A DNA stretch of 64,000 nt from Nocardioides euryhalodurans (GTDB taxonomy: Bacteria; Actinomycetota; Actinomycetes; Propionibacteriales; Nocardioidaceae): contig NZ_CP038267.1 of the NCBI RefSeq assembly GCF_004564375.1, forward strand, positions 1,800,501-1,864,500. Direction: 5' to 3'. Both the position numbers and the translations under genes were made by a program. Numbering within the stretch: position 1 is the stretch's first letter; the number at the start of each line of letters is the position of its first letter. Below the pieces are notes generated by a model. That model worked only from the letters and a program-made list of their open reading frames with translations. It was not told the origin of the DNA and did no database searches. Below, piece by piece: positions 1-10,475 of the stretch.

Positions 1-671
1 AGGGCGCTGCCGACGACATGCCGGTCGGCTTCGACCCCGAGATGGGCAAGATCCTCGCCGCCAACCTCGGCATCGCCGCCGAGGACATCGAGTGGGTCGA
101 GACCATCTCCGACAACCGGGAGCCCTTCCTCCAGGAGGGCGAGGTCGACCTGGTCATCGCGTCGTACTCCATCACCGACGAGCGCCGGGCGATCGTGGGC
201 CAGGCCGGTCCCTACTACGTCACGGGTCAGCAGCTGCTGGTCCGCTCCGACAGCGACATCGAGAGCCTCGCGGACGTCGAGGGCACCGAGGTCTGCTCGG
301 TCACCGGCTCCACCTCGCTGGAGAACATCAAGGCCGAGGGCGCCCAGCCGCGCGGCTTCGACACCTACTCCGAGTGCGTGGACCAGGTCCTCGACGGCAC
401 CGTCGACGCGATGACGACCGACGGCGCGATCCTGCTCGGCTACGCCGCGGAGCAGCCCGACGACCTCAAGGTCGTCGTCGAGCCCTTCTCCGAGGAGCGC
501 TACGGCATCGGCTACAGCCTCGACTACCCCGAGATGTGCGAGTGGATCAACGAGACCGTGACGGCGTCCTTCGAGGACGGCAGCTGGGAGGAGGCCTTCG
601 CGGTGACGCTCGGCGAGGCCGGCGTCGAGGCGCCCGAGCAGCCCGAGCTCGACCCCTGCCCGTCGGCCTGA
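1..671 (+). CDS. Polar amino-acid ABC transporter substrate-binding protein (5' truncated by window edge)
   Basis: This is the C-terminal part (about 222 residues) of a periplasmic-binding-protein type 3 subunit, which captures an amino acid, probably glutamate or a similar polar one, outside the membrane. Visible family features are the GFDPEMGKILA opening of lobe 1, the VDLVIASYSITDERR segment and the hinge stretch VCSVTGSTSLENI. The signal peptide and N-terminus lie before base 1. Two HisM-type permeases follow on the same strand after a strong stem-loop, so the three form one importer operon. The ATPase is not in this window and may lie upstream. Substrate is inferred only from family resemblance. 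Confidence 0.9.
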   Translation, partial: GAADDMPVGFDPEMGKILAANLGIAAEDIEWVETISDNREPFLQEGEVDLVIASYSITDERRAIVGQAGPYYVTGQQLLVRSDSDIESLADVEGTEVCSVTGSTSLENIKAEGAQPRGFDTYSECVDQVLDGTVDAMTTDGAILLGYAAEQPDDLKVVVEPFSEERYGIGYSLDYPEMCEWINETVTASFEDGSWEEAFAVTLGEAGVEAPEQPELDPCPSA

Positions 672-686
672 CGCAGCACTGACAGC

Positions 687-719
687 GCGCCGGGCGGGAG
701 CCAGCCTCCCGCCCGGCGC
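687..719 (+). terminator. Strong intercistronic stem-loop, probably partial terminator or mRNA stabiliser
   Basis: Two perfectly complementary 14-base arms (687-700 and 706-719, GC-rich) enclose a 5-base loop. No T-tract follows. It lies between the binding-protein gene and the first permease gene. Such hairpins are known to make binding protein more abundant than permease by protecting the upstream mRNA or partly stopping transcription; which applies here is inference. Confidence 0.6.
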
Positions 720-745
720 TCCTGACGAGAGGAGGACCAGCCGTC

Positions 746-1432
746 ATGGAAGCGGTGTTCTCGAACTTCGACGAGTACCTCAAGGCCTTCGGGGTCACCC
801 TGGGGCTCTTCGTCGTCTCCGGCCTGGCCTCGCTGGTCCTCGGCACGATCCTGGCGGTCTTCCGGGTCGGCCCGGTCGCGGTCATGCAGAAGGTCGCGGC
901 CGTCTACGTCACGATCTTCCGCAACACGCCCCTGCTGATGATCTTCATCTTCATGGCCGTGGCGATGCCCAAGCTGGGCTACAACTTCCTGTGGGTCGAG
1001 GACCTCGAGGTCGCCGGTTACAACCTCTCGGCCTTCTTCGTGCGCTCCTGCATCGCGCTGACCCTGTACACCTCCGCCTTCGTCTGCGAGGCGTTCCGCT
1101 CCGGCGTCAACGCCGTCCCCCTCGGCCAGGCCGAGGCCGCGCGCTCCGTCGGTCTCACGTTCATGCAGAGCATGCGGGAGGTGGTCCTGCCCCAGGCGCT
1201 GCGGGCCGTGGTGCCGCCGCTGACCAGCGTGCAGGTGGCGCTGCTCAAGAACACCTCGGTCGCCGCGGCCTTCGGCATGGCCGAGGCGACCGCCACGATG
1301 CGCGCCTTCACCAACAACGACACCGACCAGCGGACCGGGATCTTCCTCGCCTTCGCGATCGGGTACATCGTGCTGGTCGAGGTCGTGACCCTCTCGTCCT
1401 ACGTCCTCGAGCGACGCTGGAAGGTGGCCTGA
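746..1432 (+). CDS. Amino-acid ABC transporter permease (GluC/HisM type)
   Basis: A 228-residue inner-membrane permease of the His/Glu/Gln/Arg/opine family. It has several hydrophobic segments and, at about residues 113-135, the EAA loop (EAFRSGVNAVPLGQAEAARS) that contacts the ATPase. The ATG at 746 has a good ribosome site (GAGAGGAGG). The next permease begins one base after its stop, so translation is coupled. The two permeases form the membrane channel for the upstream binding protein. Length and motif order fit the family fully. Confidence 0.93.
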   Translation: MEAVFSNFDEYLKAFGVTLGLFVVSGLASLVLGTILAVFRVGPVAVMQKVAAVYVTIFRNTPLLMIFIFMAVAMPKLGYNFLWVEDLEVAGYNLSAFFVRSCIALTLYTSAFVCEAFRSGVNAVPLGQAEAARSVGLTFMQSMREVVLPQALRAVVPPLTSVQVALLKNTSVAAAFGMAEATATMRAFTNNDTDQRTGIFLAFAIGYIVLVEVVTLSSYVLERRWKVA

Positions 1433-1433
1433 G

Positions 1434-2288
1434 ATGAGCGGCTCCGTCCTCTTCGACGCCCCCGGACCCCGGACCGTGGCGCGCCACCGCGTCTACACCG
1501 TCCTCACCATCGCCGGCGCGGTCGCGATCCTCGCCTTCGCCCTCTGGAGGCTCTACGACACCGGCCAGCTGACCTACGAGAAGTGGGAGGTCTTCCTGAC
1601 CCCCGCCTACATCGAGGTCATCCTCGTCGACGGGCTGCTCAAGACCCTGCAGATGGCGTTCTTCGCGATCATCTTCGCGATCGTCTTCGGGCTGGTCTTC
1701 GGGATCGGCAAGATCTCGGAGCACGGCTGGGTGCGGTGGCCGTGCTGGCTGGTCGTGGAGTTCTTCCGGGCCGTGCCCGTGCTGCTGCTGATGATCTTCG
1801 TCTGGGTGCTGCTCTCGCTGGGCGACGGGCCGCTGTCCCCGTTCTGGTGCGTCGTGATCGCGCTGACCCTCTACAACGGGTCGGTCCTCGCCGAGGTCTT
1901 CCGGGCCGGCATCCACGCGGTCCCGGCCGGCCAGGTCGAGGCGGCGTACGCCCTCGGCATGCGCAAGACGCAGGTGATGGTCAACGTGCAGCTGCCACAG
2001 GCGGTCAAGATCATGCTGCCGGCGATCATCAGCCAGATGGTGGTGGCGCTCAAGGACACCAGCCTCGGCTACGTCATCACCGCTCCCGGACTGACCTACG
2101 TCGGCGAGCAGATCTACGGCGAGTTCAAGAACCAGGTGCCGACCGCGATCGTGATCGCCAGCATCTACATCGTCGTCAACATCATCCTCACCGTCATCGC
2201 CACCAAGGTGCAGCACAGGCTGGTCGGCGAGAAGTCACCGCTCGAGATCACGGGCGTCGGCAACCTCGACGGCGGTCGCAACGCCTGA
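1434..2288 (+). CDS. Amino-acid ABC transporter permease (GluD type)
   Basis: The second, 284-residue permease of the importer. It is longer than its partner because of an N-terminal cytoplasmic and first-membrane extension, as seen in GluD-like subunits. The EAA loop (EVFRAGIHAVPAGQVEAAYA) sits near residues 153-172. It starts one base after the preceding stop. The gene ends facing the minus-strand hotdog gene with only three bases between stops, and no clear terminator is visible there. No ATPase gene follows. Confidence 0.92.
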   Translation: MSGSVLFDAPGPRTVARHRVYTVLTIAGAVAILAFALWRLYDTGQLTYEKWEVFLTPAYIEVILVDGLLKTLQMAFFAIIFAIVFGLVFGIGKISEHGWVRWPCWLVVEFFRAVPVLLLMIFVWVLLSLGDGPLSPFWCVVIALTLYNGSVLAEVFRAGIHAVPAGQVEAAYALGMRKTQVMVNVQLPQAVKIMLPAIISQMVVALKDTSLGYVITAPGLTYVGEQIYGEFKNQVPTAIVIASIYIVVNIILTVIATKVQHRLVGEKSPLEITGVGNLDGGRNA

Positions 2289-2291
2289 TCG

Positions 2292-2756
2292 TCACCGCTT
2301 CCGGGGCGTCACCCACAGCCGGATCTCGCCCTCGACGACGACCTCCCCGTCCTCGCGCACGCCGCGCACCCGGACGGGGACGTCGGGGTCGTCCCCGGTC
2401 CACTGCGCGGCGTCGGTCTCGGCGACGCAGGTGATGTCGGAGGTGGCCTTGGCGGTGTAGGCCACCGTCATCCCCTTCGGGATCCACCGCTTGTCGGCCG
2501 GGATCGAGGCCTCGGCCAGGGCACCCATCGCCGCCTCCAGCCCGTTGCACAGCGCGATGGCGTGCACGGTCCCGAGGTGGTTGTGGACCCGGCGTCGCTT
2601 CGGGACGACCAGCTCGGCACGGTTCGGCTCGACCACGGTGAAGCGCGGGCGCACGGTCGCGAAGTAGGGCGCCTTGCGCGCGAACGCGTACGAGAAGACG
2701 CGCTCTCCCCGCGGCAGTCGGGAGAGCGTGGTCCAGAGCTGCAGGACGGAGGGCAT
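2292..2756 (-). CDS. DUF4442 / hotdog-fold thioesterase-like protein
   Basis: A 154-residue protein that looks like the DUF4442 branch of the hotdog superfamily (PaaI/YiiD-like), whose members are mostly acyl-thioester hydrolases. The stretch NHLGTVHAIALCNGLEAAMG is the usual helix region where hotdog thioesterases place their catalytic residues. The ATG at 2756 has a TAATGT box 6 bases upstream on the minus strand, suggesting a leaderless mRNA, and an adjacent TTACCC/GGGTAA palindrome. Substrate is unknown. It does not appear to be in an operon. Confidence 0.75.
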   Translation of the reverse strand: MPSVLQLWTTLSRLPRGERVFSYAFARKAPYFATVRPRFTVVEPNRAELVVPKRRRVHNHLGTVHAIALCNGLEAAMGALAEASIPADKRWIPKGMTVAYTAKATSDITCVAETDAAQWTGDDPDVPVRVRGVREDGEVVVEGEIRLWVTPRKR

Positions 2757-2765
2757 GCAGCGACA

Positions 2766-2779
2766 TTACCCGTGGGTAA
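2766..2779. promoter_or_regulatory. Palindrome overlapping promoter of the DUF4442 gene
   Basis: TTACCC and GGGTAA arms separated by two bases, overlapping the inferred -10 box (2763-2768 on the minus strand) of the gene starting at 2756. The position fits a repressor operator; half-sites of this kind are common for TetR-family lipid regulators. The cognate regulator is not identified. Confidence 0.45.
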
Positions 2780-2800
2780 CCCGAGCCGCCGTGTCGCCGG

Positions 2801-3434
<634 letters not shown>

Positions 3435-3462
3435 CGTGGCCCCTCTCTCTCGGTGTTGAAGG

Positions 3463-3478
3463 ATACCCCTGGGGGTGT
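3463..3478. promoter_or_regulatory. CsoR/CstR-type operator between thioredoxin and Cys-rich mini-gene
   Basis: The sequence ATACCCCTGGGGGTGT is a near-perfect palindrome of the form known for CsoR/CstR repressors (AT-flanked C4/G4 arms). It lies 29 bases upstream of the thioredoxin start and 50 bases upstream of the divergent small gene. It is therefore well placed for autoregulation and for control of both directions. Confidence 0.7.
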
Positions 3479-3527
3479 TACGGTCACAACCGACATACCC
3501 GCCCCCGTATTCCCGAGGAGCTCCACC

Positions 3528-3689
3528 ATGTGCCGTCCCGCTGCCTGCCGCACCTGCGGCAAGACCACCTGGAAGGGCTGCGGCATGCACGTCGACCAGG
3601 TTCTGGCCGGCGTCCCGCGCGACCAGCGCTGCACCGGCCACACCGAGGAGCAGAAGCCGGGGATCCTCTCCCGCATCCTCGGACGCTGA
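3528..3689 (+). CDS. Small Cys-rich protein (53 aa), putative metal- or sulfur-responsive
   Basis: A 53-residue ORF with ATG at 3528 and a ribosome site GAGGAG 7 bases upstream. Cysteines at 2, 7, 10, 18 and 35 with histidines at 21 and 38 suggest a small zinc-binding fold; the core is CRTCGKTTWKGCGMH. It is divergent from the thioredoxin/repressor pair and shares their operator region, so co-regulation is likely. I recognise no named family. Its size, RBS and Cys spacing argue that it is a real gene. Confidence 0.7.
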   Translation: MCRPAACRTCGKTTWKGCGMHVDQVLAGVPRDQRCTGHTEEQKPGILSRILGR

Positions 3690-3696
3690 GGCCAGC

Positions 3697-4068
3697 CTAC
3701 GCCGGGGCGAGCAGCTCCACCCGGTTGCCGTGACCGTCTCGGACGTGGCAGCGGAGGTGCCCCGGGAAGGTCTCGCGCTCACGGTGGTCGACCTCGAAGC
3801 CGAGGGCGGCCAGCCTCTCGGCCACCTCGTCGAGCGTCCCGACCGTGTCGAGGAGCAGCGCGGGGTGCGCCTTGCGGGCCGGCACGAAGGGGTCCTCCAC
3901 CCCCACGTGCACCTCGGCCCCGCCCGGGTGGCGCACCCACAGTCCGCCGCGGCCACGCAACGGCTCCGGCTTCTGCACCTCGGCCATGCCGACGCCCTCG
4001 ACCCAGAACCGGCGCGCCACCGGCTCCCCTCCCGCGGGGATGGCCACCTGCACATGGTGGAGCCTCAT
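3697..4068 (-). CDS. VOC-family (glyoxalase/bleomycin-resistance fold) protein
   Basis: A 123-residue single-unit vicinal-oxygen-chelate protein. It starts with the typical MRLHHVQVAIP strand carrying a putative metal His, has the GLWVRHPGGAEVHVGVE segment and ends with DGHGNRVELLAP, where the C-terminal metal Glu lies. The ATG at 4068 overlaps the stop of the upstream methyltransferase by four bases (ATGA), so the two are translationally coupled. The substrate is unknown; family members bind small electrophiles or drugs. Confidence 0.85.
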   Translation of the reverse strand: MRLHHVQVAIPAGGEPVARRFWVEGVGMAEVQKPEPLRGRGGLWVRHPGGAEVHVGVEDPFVPARKAHPALLLDTVGTLDEVAERLAALGFEVDHRERETFPGHLRCHVRDGHGNRVELLAPA

Positions 4069-4829
4069 GCCTTCCTCCCGACCGCGAAGATCCGGCGGAA
4101 GGGCATCACGACGCCGTGGCCGCGATCGGGGTAGGCCTCCCGCAGTCGCTTGCGGTACTCGGCCTCGAAGTCGGCCCGGAGCCCTTCCGGCAACGCCTCG
4201 AGGGTCGGGCGGGCACCCGTCGCCGACACCCAGGCGAAGACAGGGTCCTCGCCGGTGAGCACGTGGAGGTACGTCGTCTCCCACACGTCCACCTGGCACC
4301 CGAGGCCGGCCAGCGCCGCCAGGTACACCTCCGGGTCGTGGCTGGAGGGCACCGCCACGTCACGGACGTGGTCGGCGTACGGCTCCTGCGCGGCGAGCTC
4401 GTCACGGAGGGTGTGGCTCGGCTCCCCGAAGTTGCCGGGGACCTGGAAGGCGATCCAGCCGCCCGGACGGACCCGCTCGACCAGGCCCGGAAGCAGGTCG
4501 AGGTGCTCGGGGAGCCACTGCAGCGTCGCGTTCGACACCAGCACGTCGACCTCGTCACCCGAGGCCGCCCAGTCACGCAGGTCGGCGACCTCGAAGGCGA
4601 GGTCCGGCACGTCCCGCTGCGCCGTGTCGACCATCTCCGGACTGGCGTCGAGCCCGCACACACGCGCCCCGGGCCAGCGCTGCGCGAGCAGCCGGGTCAG
4701 GTTGCCGGGTCCGCAGCCGAGGTCGACGACGTCGGCCGGGCGTTCGGCAGCGACGCGGCGCACGAGCTCGACGAACGGTCGGCCGCGCTCGTCGGCGTAG
4801 GTCAGGTAGTGCTCGGGGTCCCAGGTCAT
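4065..4829 (-). CDS. tam: Trans-aconitate 2-methyltransferase-like enzyme
   Basis: A 254-residue class I SAM-dependent methyltransferase. The N-terminus MTWDPEHYLTYADERGRP and motif I (VVDLGCGPGNLT, near residues 34-45) match the Tam family, which methylates trans-aconitate, a spontaneous by-product of cis-aconitate that inhibits aconitase. The ATG at 4829 lies beside a MarR-type palindrome shared with the divergent marR-like gene. A TAAAGT box ends 6 bases before the start on the minus strand. It forms a two-gene unit with the VOC gene. Exact substrate is inferred from family resemblance. Confidence 0.83.
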   Translation of the reverse strand: MTWDPEHYLTYADERGRPFVELVRRVAAERPADVVDLGCGPGNLTRLLAQRWPGARVCGLDASPEMVDTAQRDVPDLAFEVADLRDWAASGDEVDVLVSNATLQWLPEHLDLLPGLVERVRPGGWIAFQVPGNFGEPSHTLRDELAAQEPYADHVRDVAVPSSHDPEVYLAALAGLGCQVDVWETTYLHVLTGEDPVFAWVSATGARPTLEALPEGLRADFEAEYRKRLREAYPDRGHGVVMPFRRIFAVGRKA

Positions 4830-4840
4830 GCTTCCACTTT

Positions 4841-4856
4841 ATCTTGACATCAAGAT
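4841..4856. promoter_or_regulatory. MarR-type operator palindrome
   Basis: ATCTTGA and TCAAGAT arms, perfect 7+2+7. This is the classical TTGA..TCAA form bound by MarR-family dimers. It sits between tam and the MarR gene and contains a TTGACA that could serve as a -35 box, so binding would block promoters of both genes. Confidence 0.75.
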
Positions 4857-4882
4857 TCTCGACAAGCCCTATGCTGGGCGCC

Positions 4883-5368
4883 ATGAGGGACGAGGTCGAC
4901 GAGCTGACCGAGGCGTGGGCGCGCGTGCGCCCCGACCTCGACCTCGCGCCGGTGGCGGTCTTCAGCCGGATCACGCGGCTCGCGCGCCACCTCGACCTGG
5001 CCCGCCGCAAGGCGTTCACCCGGCACCGCATCGAGTCGTGGGAGTTCGACGTGCTCGCCGCTCTGCGCCGCGCGGGCGCCCCGTACGAGCTCTCGCCGGG
5101 GCGGCTGATCCGCGAGACGCTGGTGACCAGCGGCACCATGACCAACCGGGTCGACCGGCTGGCCGCGCGCGGCTACGTCGAGCGCTACCCCGACCCGGCC
5201 GACCGGCGCGGCGTCATCGTCCGGCTGACCGCCGAGGGCAAGGCCGCGGTCGACGCCGCCTTCGAAGAGCTGCTCGCCGCCGAGGCGGACCTGCTGGCCG
5301 ACCTGTCCGACCGCGACCGTGCCGAGCTCGCCGGCCTGCTCCGCACCCTGCTCGTCCCCTACCGCTGA
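4883..5368 (+). CDS. MarR-family transcriptional regulator
   Basis: A 161-residue winged-helix regulator. The DNA-binding region contains SGTMTNRVDRLAARGYVERYPDPADRRGVIVRLT, with the helix and wing typical of MarR; written here only as family evidence in its key parts: SGTMTNRVDRL then DRRGVIV. Earlier possible starts at 4844 (TTG) and 4871 (ATG) lie in or near the promoter. The ATG at 4883 is preceded by TATGCT with 7 bases between, fitting a leaderless mRNA. It probably represses itself and the divergent tam/VOC unit through 4841-4856. The ligand is unknown. Confidence 0.85.
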   Translation: MRDEVDELTEAWARVRPDLDLAPVAVFSRITRLARHLDLARRKAFTRHRIESWEFDVLAALRRAGAPYELSPGRLIRETLVTSGTMTNRVDRLAARGYVERYPDPADRRGVIVRLTAEGKAAVDAAFEELLAAEADLLADLSDRDRAELAGLLRTLLVPYR

Positions 5369-5452
5369 GTCGGCGCCTACTGACGGTGTCCGAGCCGCGA
5401 GTCGGCGCTAGGTGACGGTGTACCAGCCGCGAGTCGGCGCTTGCGCACGCCG

Positions 5453-5456
<4 letters not shown>
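5367..5456. repeat. 32-bp tandem direct repeat, about 2.8 copies
   Basis: Units 5367-5398 and 5399-5430 are both 32 bases long and begin GAGTCGGCGC, continue with TGACGGTGT and end AGCCGC. A third, partial unit starts at 5431. The first overlaps the stop region of the MarR gene and the last runs to the end of the convergent ABC-F gene. It is non-coding and may be part of a genome-wide intergenic repeat family. Confidence 0.75.
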
Positions 5457-7245
<1,789 letters not shown>

Positions 7246-7246
<1 letters not shown>

Positions 7247-8139
7247 CAGCCGGCCTCCGTCATCACGTGGGCGCCGGCGACGGGGCCGTGGGCGGTCAGC
7301 ACGACGTCGTACGCCGACCGGAGCGCGACCGCGACCTCCCGGGCGCCCGGACCGTCGCTGCACAGGAACACGCAGGTCGGTCCCGAGCCGCTCACCAGTC
7401 CGCGCAGCGCCCCGGCGGCCTCGCCGGCCTCGAGCACGTCGCGCAGCTCGGGCCGGAGGTCGAGTGCGGCCGGCTCGAGGTCGTTGCGCAGGGCGGCGGC
7501 CAGGGCGGCCGGCTCGCCCGAGGCCAGCGCGGCGAGCAGCCGGTCGGGCGAGGCGGGCTCGGCAGCAGCGTCGGGACGCAGCGCGTCGAAGCGGGCATAG
7601 ACCTCGGGCGTCGACAGGCCGGTCCCGGACGGGACGACGACCCACCACCACGAGCCCGCGTCGTCGACCGGCGCCACCTGCTCGCCCCGGCCGGTGCCGC
7701 GGGCGGTCCCGCCCACCAGCGCGAACGGGACGTCGCTCCCGAGCTCGGCCGCGAGCTCGAGCAGCCGGGCGTCGGAGGTCTGCAGGTCGTGCAGCCGGTC
7801 CAGCGCCACCAGGGCCGCCGCGGCGTCGGCGCTGCCGCCGGCCATGCCACCGGCGGCCGGGATCTCCTTGTGGATCGAGACCTCGGCCTCGACGCCGAGC
7901 AGGTCGGCCGCACGGGTGACGATGTTCCGCCCGTCGAGGGGTACGTCGGTCGCGGCGACGTGGGCCGCGGCGGTGAGGTCGAGCGACCACGACCCGGCCG
8001 GCCGCACACGCACGTCGTCGTACAGGCTCACGGCCTGGTAGACGGTGTCGAGCGGGTGGAACCCGTCCGGGCGGGGCGCGCCGACCCCGAGGTGGAGGTT
8101 GACCTTCGCAGCGGCCCGGACCGTGATCGTCGTGGTCAC
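7246..8139 (-). CDS. ispE: 4-diphosphocytidyl-2-C-methyl-D-erythritol kinase
   Basis: IspE (297 residues) phosphorylates CDP-ME in the non-mevalonate isoprenoid pathway. The N-terminal [20 protein letters not shown], the GHMP-kinase ATP loop [17 protein letters not shown] and the C-terminal [11 protein letters not shown] are canonical. The GTG at 8139 overlaps the rsmA stop (GTGA), and the ispE stop overlaps the ABC-F start. The frame is open further upstream, but that part is a shadow of rsmA. The rsmA-ispE pairing is conserved in actinobacteria. Confidence 0.95.
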
Positions 8140-8996
8140 CGGTGCAGCTCCTCGGTGATGCGGACGAAGTCGGCGAGGGCGAGGGACTCCCCGCGGGTCA
8201 GCGGGTCGATCCCGGCAGCCGCCAGCGCGGCCTCGGCCGCCTCCGAGGACCCGGCGAGCCCGCGGAGCGCTCCCCGCAGCCCCTTGCGGCGGTGGGCGAA
8301 GGCCGCGTCGACGACGGTGAAGACCTGCTCCCGGGTCACCTCGGTGGTGGGCGGCTCGCGCCGGGTCCACGCGACCAGCCCGGAGTCGACGTTGGGAGCG
8401 GGCCAGAAGACGTTGCGCCCGATGGCGCCGGCCCGACGGACGTCGGCGTACCAGGCGGCCTTGACCGACGGGACGCCGTAGACCTTGGAGCCGGGGCCGG
8501 CGGCCAGCCGGTCGGCGACCTCGGACTGCACCATCACCAGGCCGCGCTCGAGGCCGGGCAGCAGCTGCAGCAGGTGGAGCAGCACCGGGACCGAGACGTT
8601 GTACGGGAGGTTGGCGACCAGCGCGGTCGGCGGCGGTCCGGGGACCTGGTCGATGCGCATCGCGTCGGCGAGCACCACCTCGACCCGGTCGACGTGGTCC
8701 GGGGCGTACTCGGCGATCGTCGCCGGCAGCCGCTCCGCGAGCAGGGGGTCGACCTCGATCGCGACCACGCGGCGGGCCACGTCGAGCAGCGCCAGGGTCA
8801 GCGATCCGAGACCGGGGCCGACCTCGACGACCACGTCGTCGGGCCCGACCCCGGACTCACGGACGATGCGCCGGACGGTGTTGGCGTCGATGACGAAGTT
8901 CTGGCCCCGCTGCTTGGTCGGCCGCAGGTCGAGGGCGGCCGCCAGCGAACGCACGTCCGCCGGCCCGAGGAGTCTCGGACCGGCGGACGACGTCAT
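8136..8996 (-). CDS. rsmA: 16S rRNA (adenine1518-N6/adenine1519-N6)-dimethyltransferase RsmA (KsgA)
   Basis: RsmA dimethylates two adjacent adenines in the 3' hairpin of 16S rRNA. Diagnostic parts are [11 protein letters not shown] at the N-terminus, the SAM site [15 protein letters not shown] and the NLPYNVSVP motif of adenine N6-methyltransferases. The ATG at 8996 (286 residues) has TAGCCT 7 bases upstream on the minus strand, pointing to a leaderless mRNA starting just after rpf. A GTG at 9014 is possible but lies within the -10 region. Confidence 0.94.
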   Translation of the reverse strand: MTSSAGPRLLGPADVRSLAAALDLRPTKQRGQNFVIDANTVRRIVRESGVGPDDVVVEVGPGLGSLTLALLDVARRVVAIEVDPLLAERLPATIAEYAPDHVDRVEVVLADAMRIDQVPGPPPTALVANLPYNVSVPVLLHLLQLLPGLERGLVMVQSEVADRLAAGPGSKVYGVPSVKAAWYADVRRAGAIGRNVFWPAPNVDSGLVAWTRREPPTTEVTREQVFTVVDAAFAHRRKGLRGALRGLAGSSEAAEAALAAAGIDPLTRGESLALADFVRITEELHR

Positions 8997-9026
8997 GTGC
9001 GCAAGGCTAGCCACGCACGGCGTGGG

Positions 9027-10175
9027 TCACTGGGGCAGGCCCAGCGACTGCGAGCAGTGCGGCCAGGAGCCGTAGCCGCCGGTGGCGGCACGGACCTTCT
9101 CGGCGATCGCGATCTGGGTCTCGCGGCTCTGCTGGTGCGGCATGCCGGGGCCGCCGTACGCCTGCCACGTGCCGAGGCTGAACTGCAGCCCGCCGTAGTA
9201 GCCGTTGCCGGTGTTGATGGCCCAGTTGCCGCCGGACTCGCACTGCGCGAGCTGGTCCCAGACGGTGCTGCCGGAGGCGTAGTTGGTCGTGGCGACCGGC
9301 TCGGGCTCCTCCTTGGTGCCGTACTTGACGATCGCGTCGACCGGCTCGCGCAGCACCTCCTGGCGGAGCACCTTGCGGGCGACGAGCTCGCCATTGCGGA
9401 AGGTGATCTCGTAGGTCACGTCGCGGGCGCCGGACTCGCCGGAGCGGACGGTCTCGGTCTCGCCCTCGAGCATGGAGCCGTCGGCGCGCTCGACGGTGGA
9501 GAAGTCGATGGCCTCGCTCTTCACGCGCTTGGTGACCACGCGGAGGTCGGTGAAGACGATGCGGTCGCCGTCCTCCAGCTCGGCCTTCGGCCCGGGGGTC
9601 ACCTTGTCGTCCTTGTCGACCTTGACGCCGAGCTCCTCGAGGGCGTCGCGCGGCGTGAGCGCGGTGACCTTGCGGGTCACGGGCTTCTTGCCGGCGAGGG
9701 CGACCTCGATCTTCTTCTCGGTGACGATCTCGAGGGCCATGCCCTCGCGGTCGATGGAGCCACCACGGCTGACGGAGAGCTCGGCGCCGGCGTAGCGGCT
9801 ACCGATCTCGCCGAGGGCGGAGGCGACGTCGGTCGCGGTCACCCAGTGGGTCTCGGTGTCGCCGTCGACGGTGAGCTCGAGCGGGCGGCCGAAGCGGATG
9901 CTGATGGCGCTGCCGTCGCTGACCTCCTCGTCGAGGCCGGGGGCGACGAGGTCGTGCTCGCCCACCTCGATGCCCTCGGACTCGAGGACGGCGCCGACGG
10001 TGTCGCCCATGGCGGTCACCTCGCGCTCCTGCCCGTCGAGGGAGAGGGTCACGCTGGTGTTGAGGGCGTTGTAGCCGTAGGTGGTCCCGGCGAGGGCCAG
10101 GACGACGGCGGCCACCAGGCCGACGAGGACAGCCTTGCTGTGGACCAGCCGTGCGATGAAGCTGCGCGTCTGCAC
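9027..10175 (-). CDS. rpfB: Resuscitation-promoting factor, RpfB type
   Basis: A 382-residue cell-wall muralytic enzyme. It has an N-terminal anchor helix (about residues 15-33), three DUF348 repeats, a G5 domain and a C-terminal Rpf domain with the transglycosylase-like Glu in AQCESGGNW and the conserved GLQFSLGTWQAYGG. The GTG at 10175 follows GGAG by four bases and gives RpfB-like length; an open extension to 10346 is P/R-rich and unlikely to be translated. Rpf proteins cleave peptidoglycan and help dormant cells resume growth. The tatD-rpf-rsmA-ispE order is the usual actinobacterial arrangement. Confidence 0.93.
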   Translation of the reverse strand: MQTRSFIARLVHSKAVLVGLVAAVVLALAGTTYGYNALNTSVTLSLDGQEREVTAMGDTVGAVLESEGIEVGEHDLVAPGLDEEVSDGSAISIRFGRPLELTVDGDTETHWVTATDVASALGEIGSRYAGAELSVSRGGSIDREGMALEIVTEKKIEVALAGKKPVTRKVTALTPRDALEELGVKVDKDDKVTPGPKAELEDGDRIVFTDLRVVTKRVKSEAIDFSTVERADGSMLEGETETVRSGESGARDVTYEITFRNGELVARKVLRQEVLREPVDAIVKYGTKEEPEPVATTNYASGSTVWDQLAQCESGGNWAINTGNGYYGGLQFSLGTWQAYGGPGMPHQQSRETQIAIAEKVRAATGGYGSWPHCSQSLGLPQ

Positions 10176-10475
10176 GATTCTCCGAACGTCGTACTCCCCG
10201 GGCCTCGGGTGCCAGCGCGCCCGGACGCGCGACGTCTCACGGGTGGGTGAGGGTCTTGCGAGCGGGGGTTCTCGCGGGGTGCGGCGTGTGGGCCTGGCAC
10301 CCCCGGCGCTGGACGGATGTCGTTCCCGATCCCGGCCAACAATCACGAAACGATAACGAGGACCTCGGGTCTCGCCAAGTCCCCGTCCACGAAATCGTCC
10401 GGTTATCGGACGGTCGTGCCGATAACACGCCCCGCCACGCCTGCGGACAGCGGGGTGCCGTGAGCAGGAACACCC
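10176..10475 (-). promoter_or_regulatory. rpf upstream region with three GTTATCG half-sites
   Basis: A 300-base gene-free stretch between tatD and rpf. GTTATCG occurs at 10402-10408 on the plus strand, and on the minus strand at 10420-10426 and 10351-10357. The first two form an inverted pair with 11 bases between. This is a plausible regulator binding cluster for rpf. I looked for the c-di-AMP (ydaO) riboswitch often found before actinobacterial rpf genes and saw no match to its conserved core. Confidence 0.4.

Noticed and set aside
8142..10250. 702-codon plus-strand frame opposite rsmA and rpf
   Set aside because: Shadow of two well-identified minus-strand genes; no recognisable motif and no ribosome site.
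10176..10475. c-di-AMP (ydaO) riboswitch before rpf
   Set aside because: Such riboswitches often precede actinobacterial rpf genes, but the conserved core could not be found on either strand.
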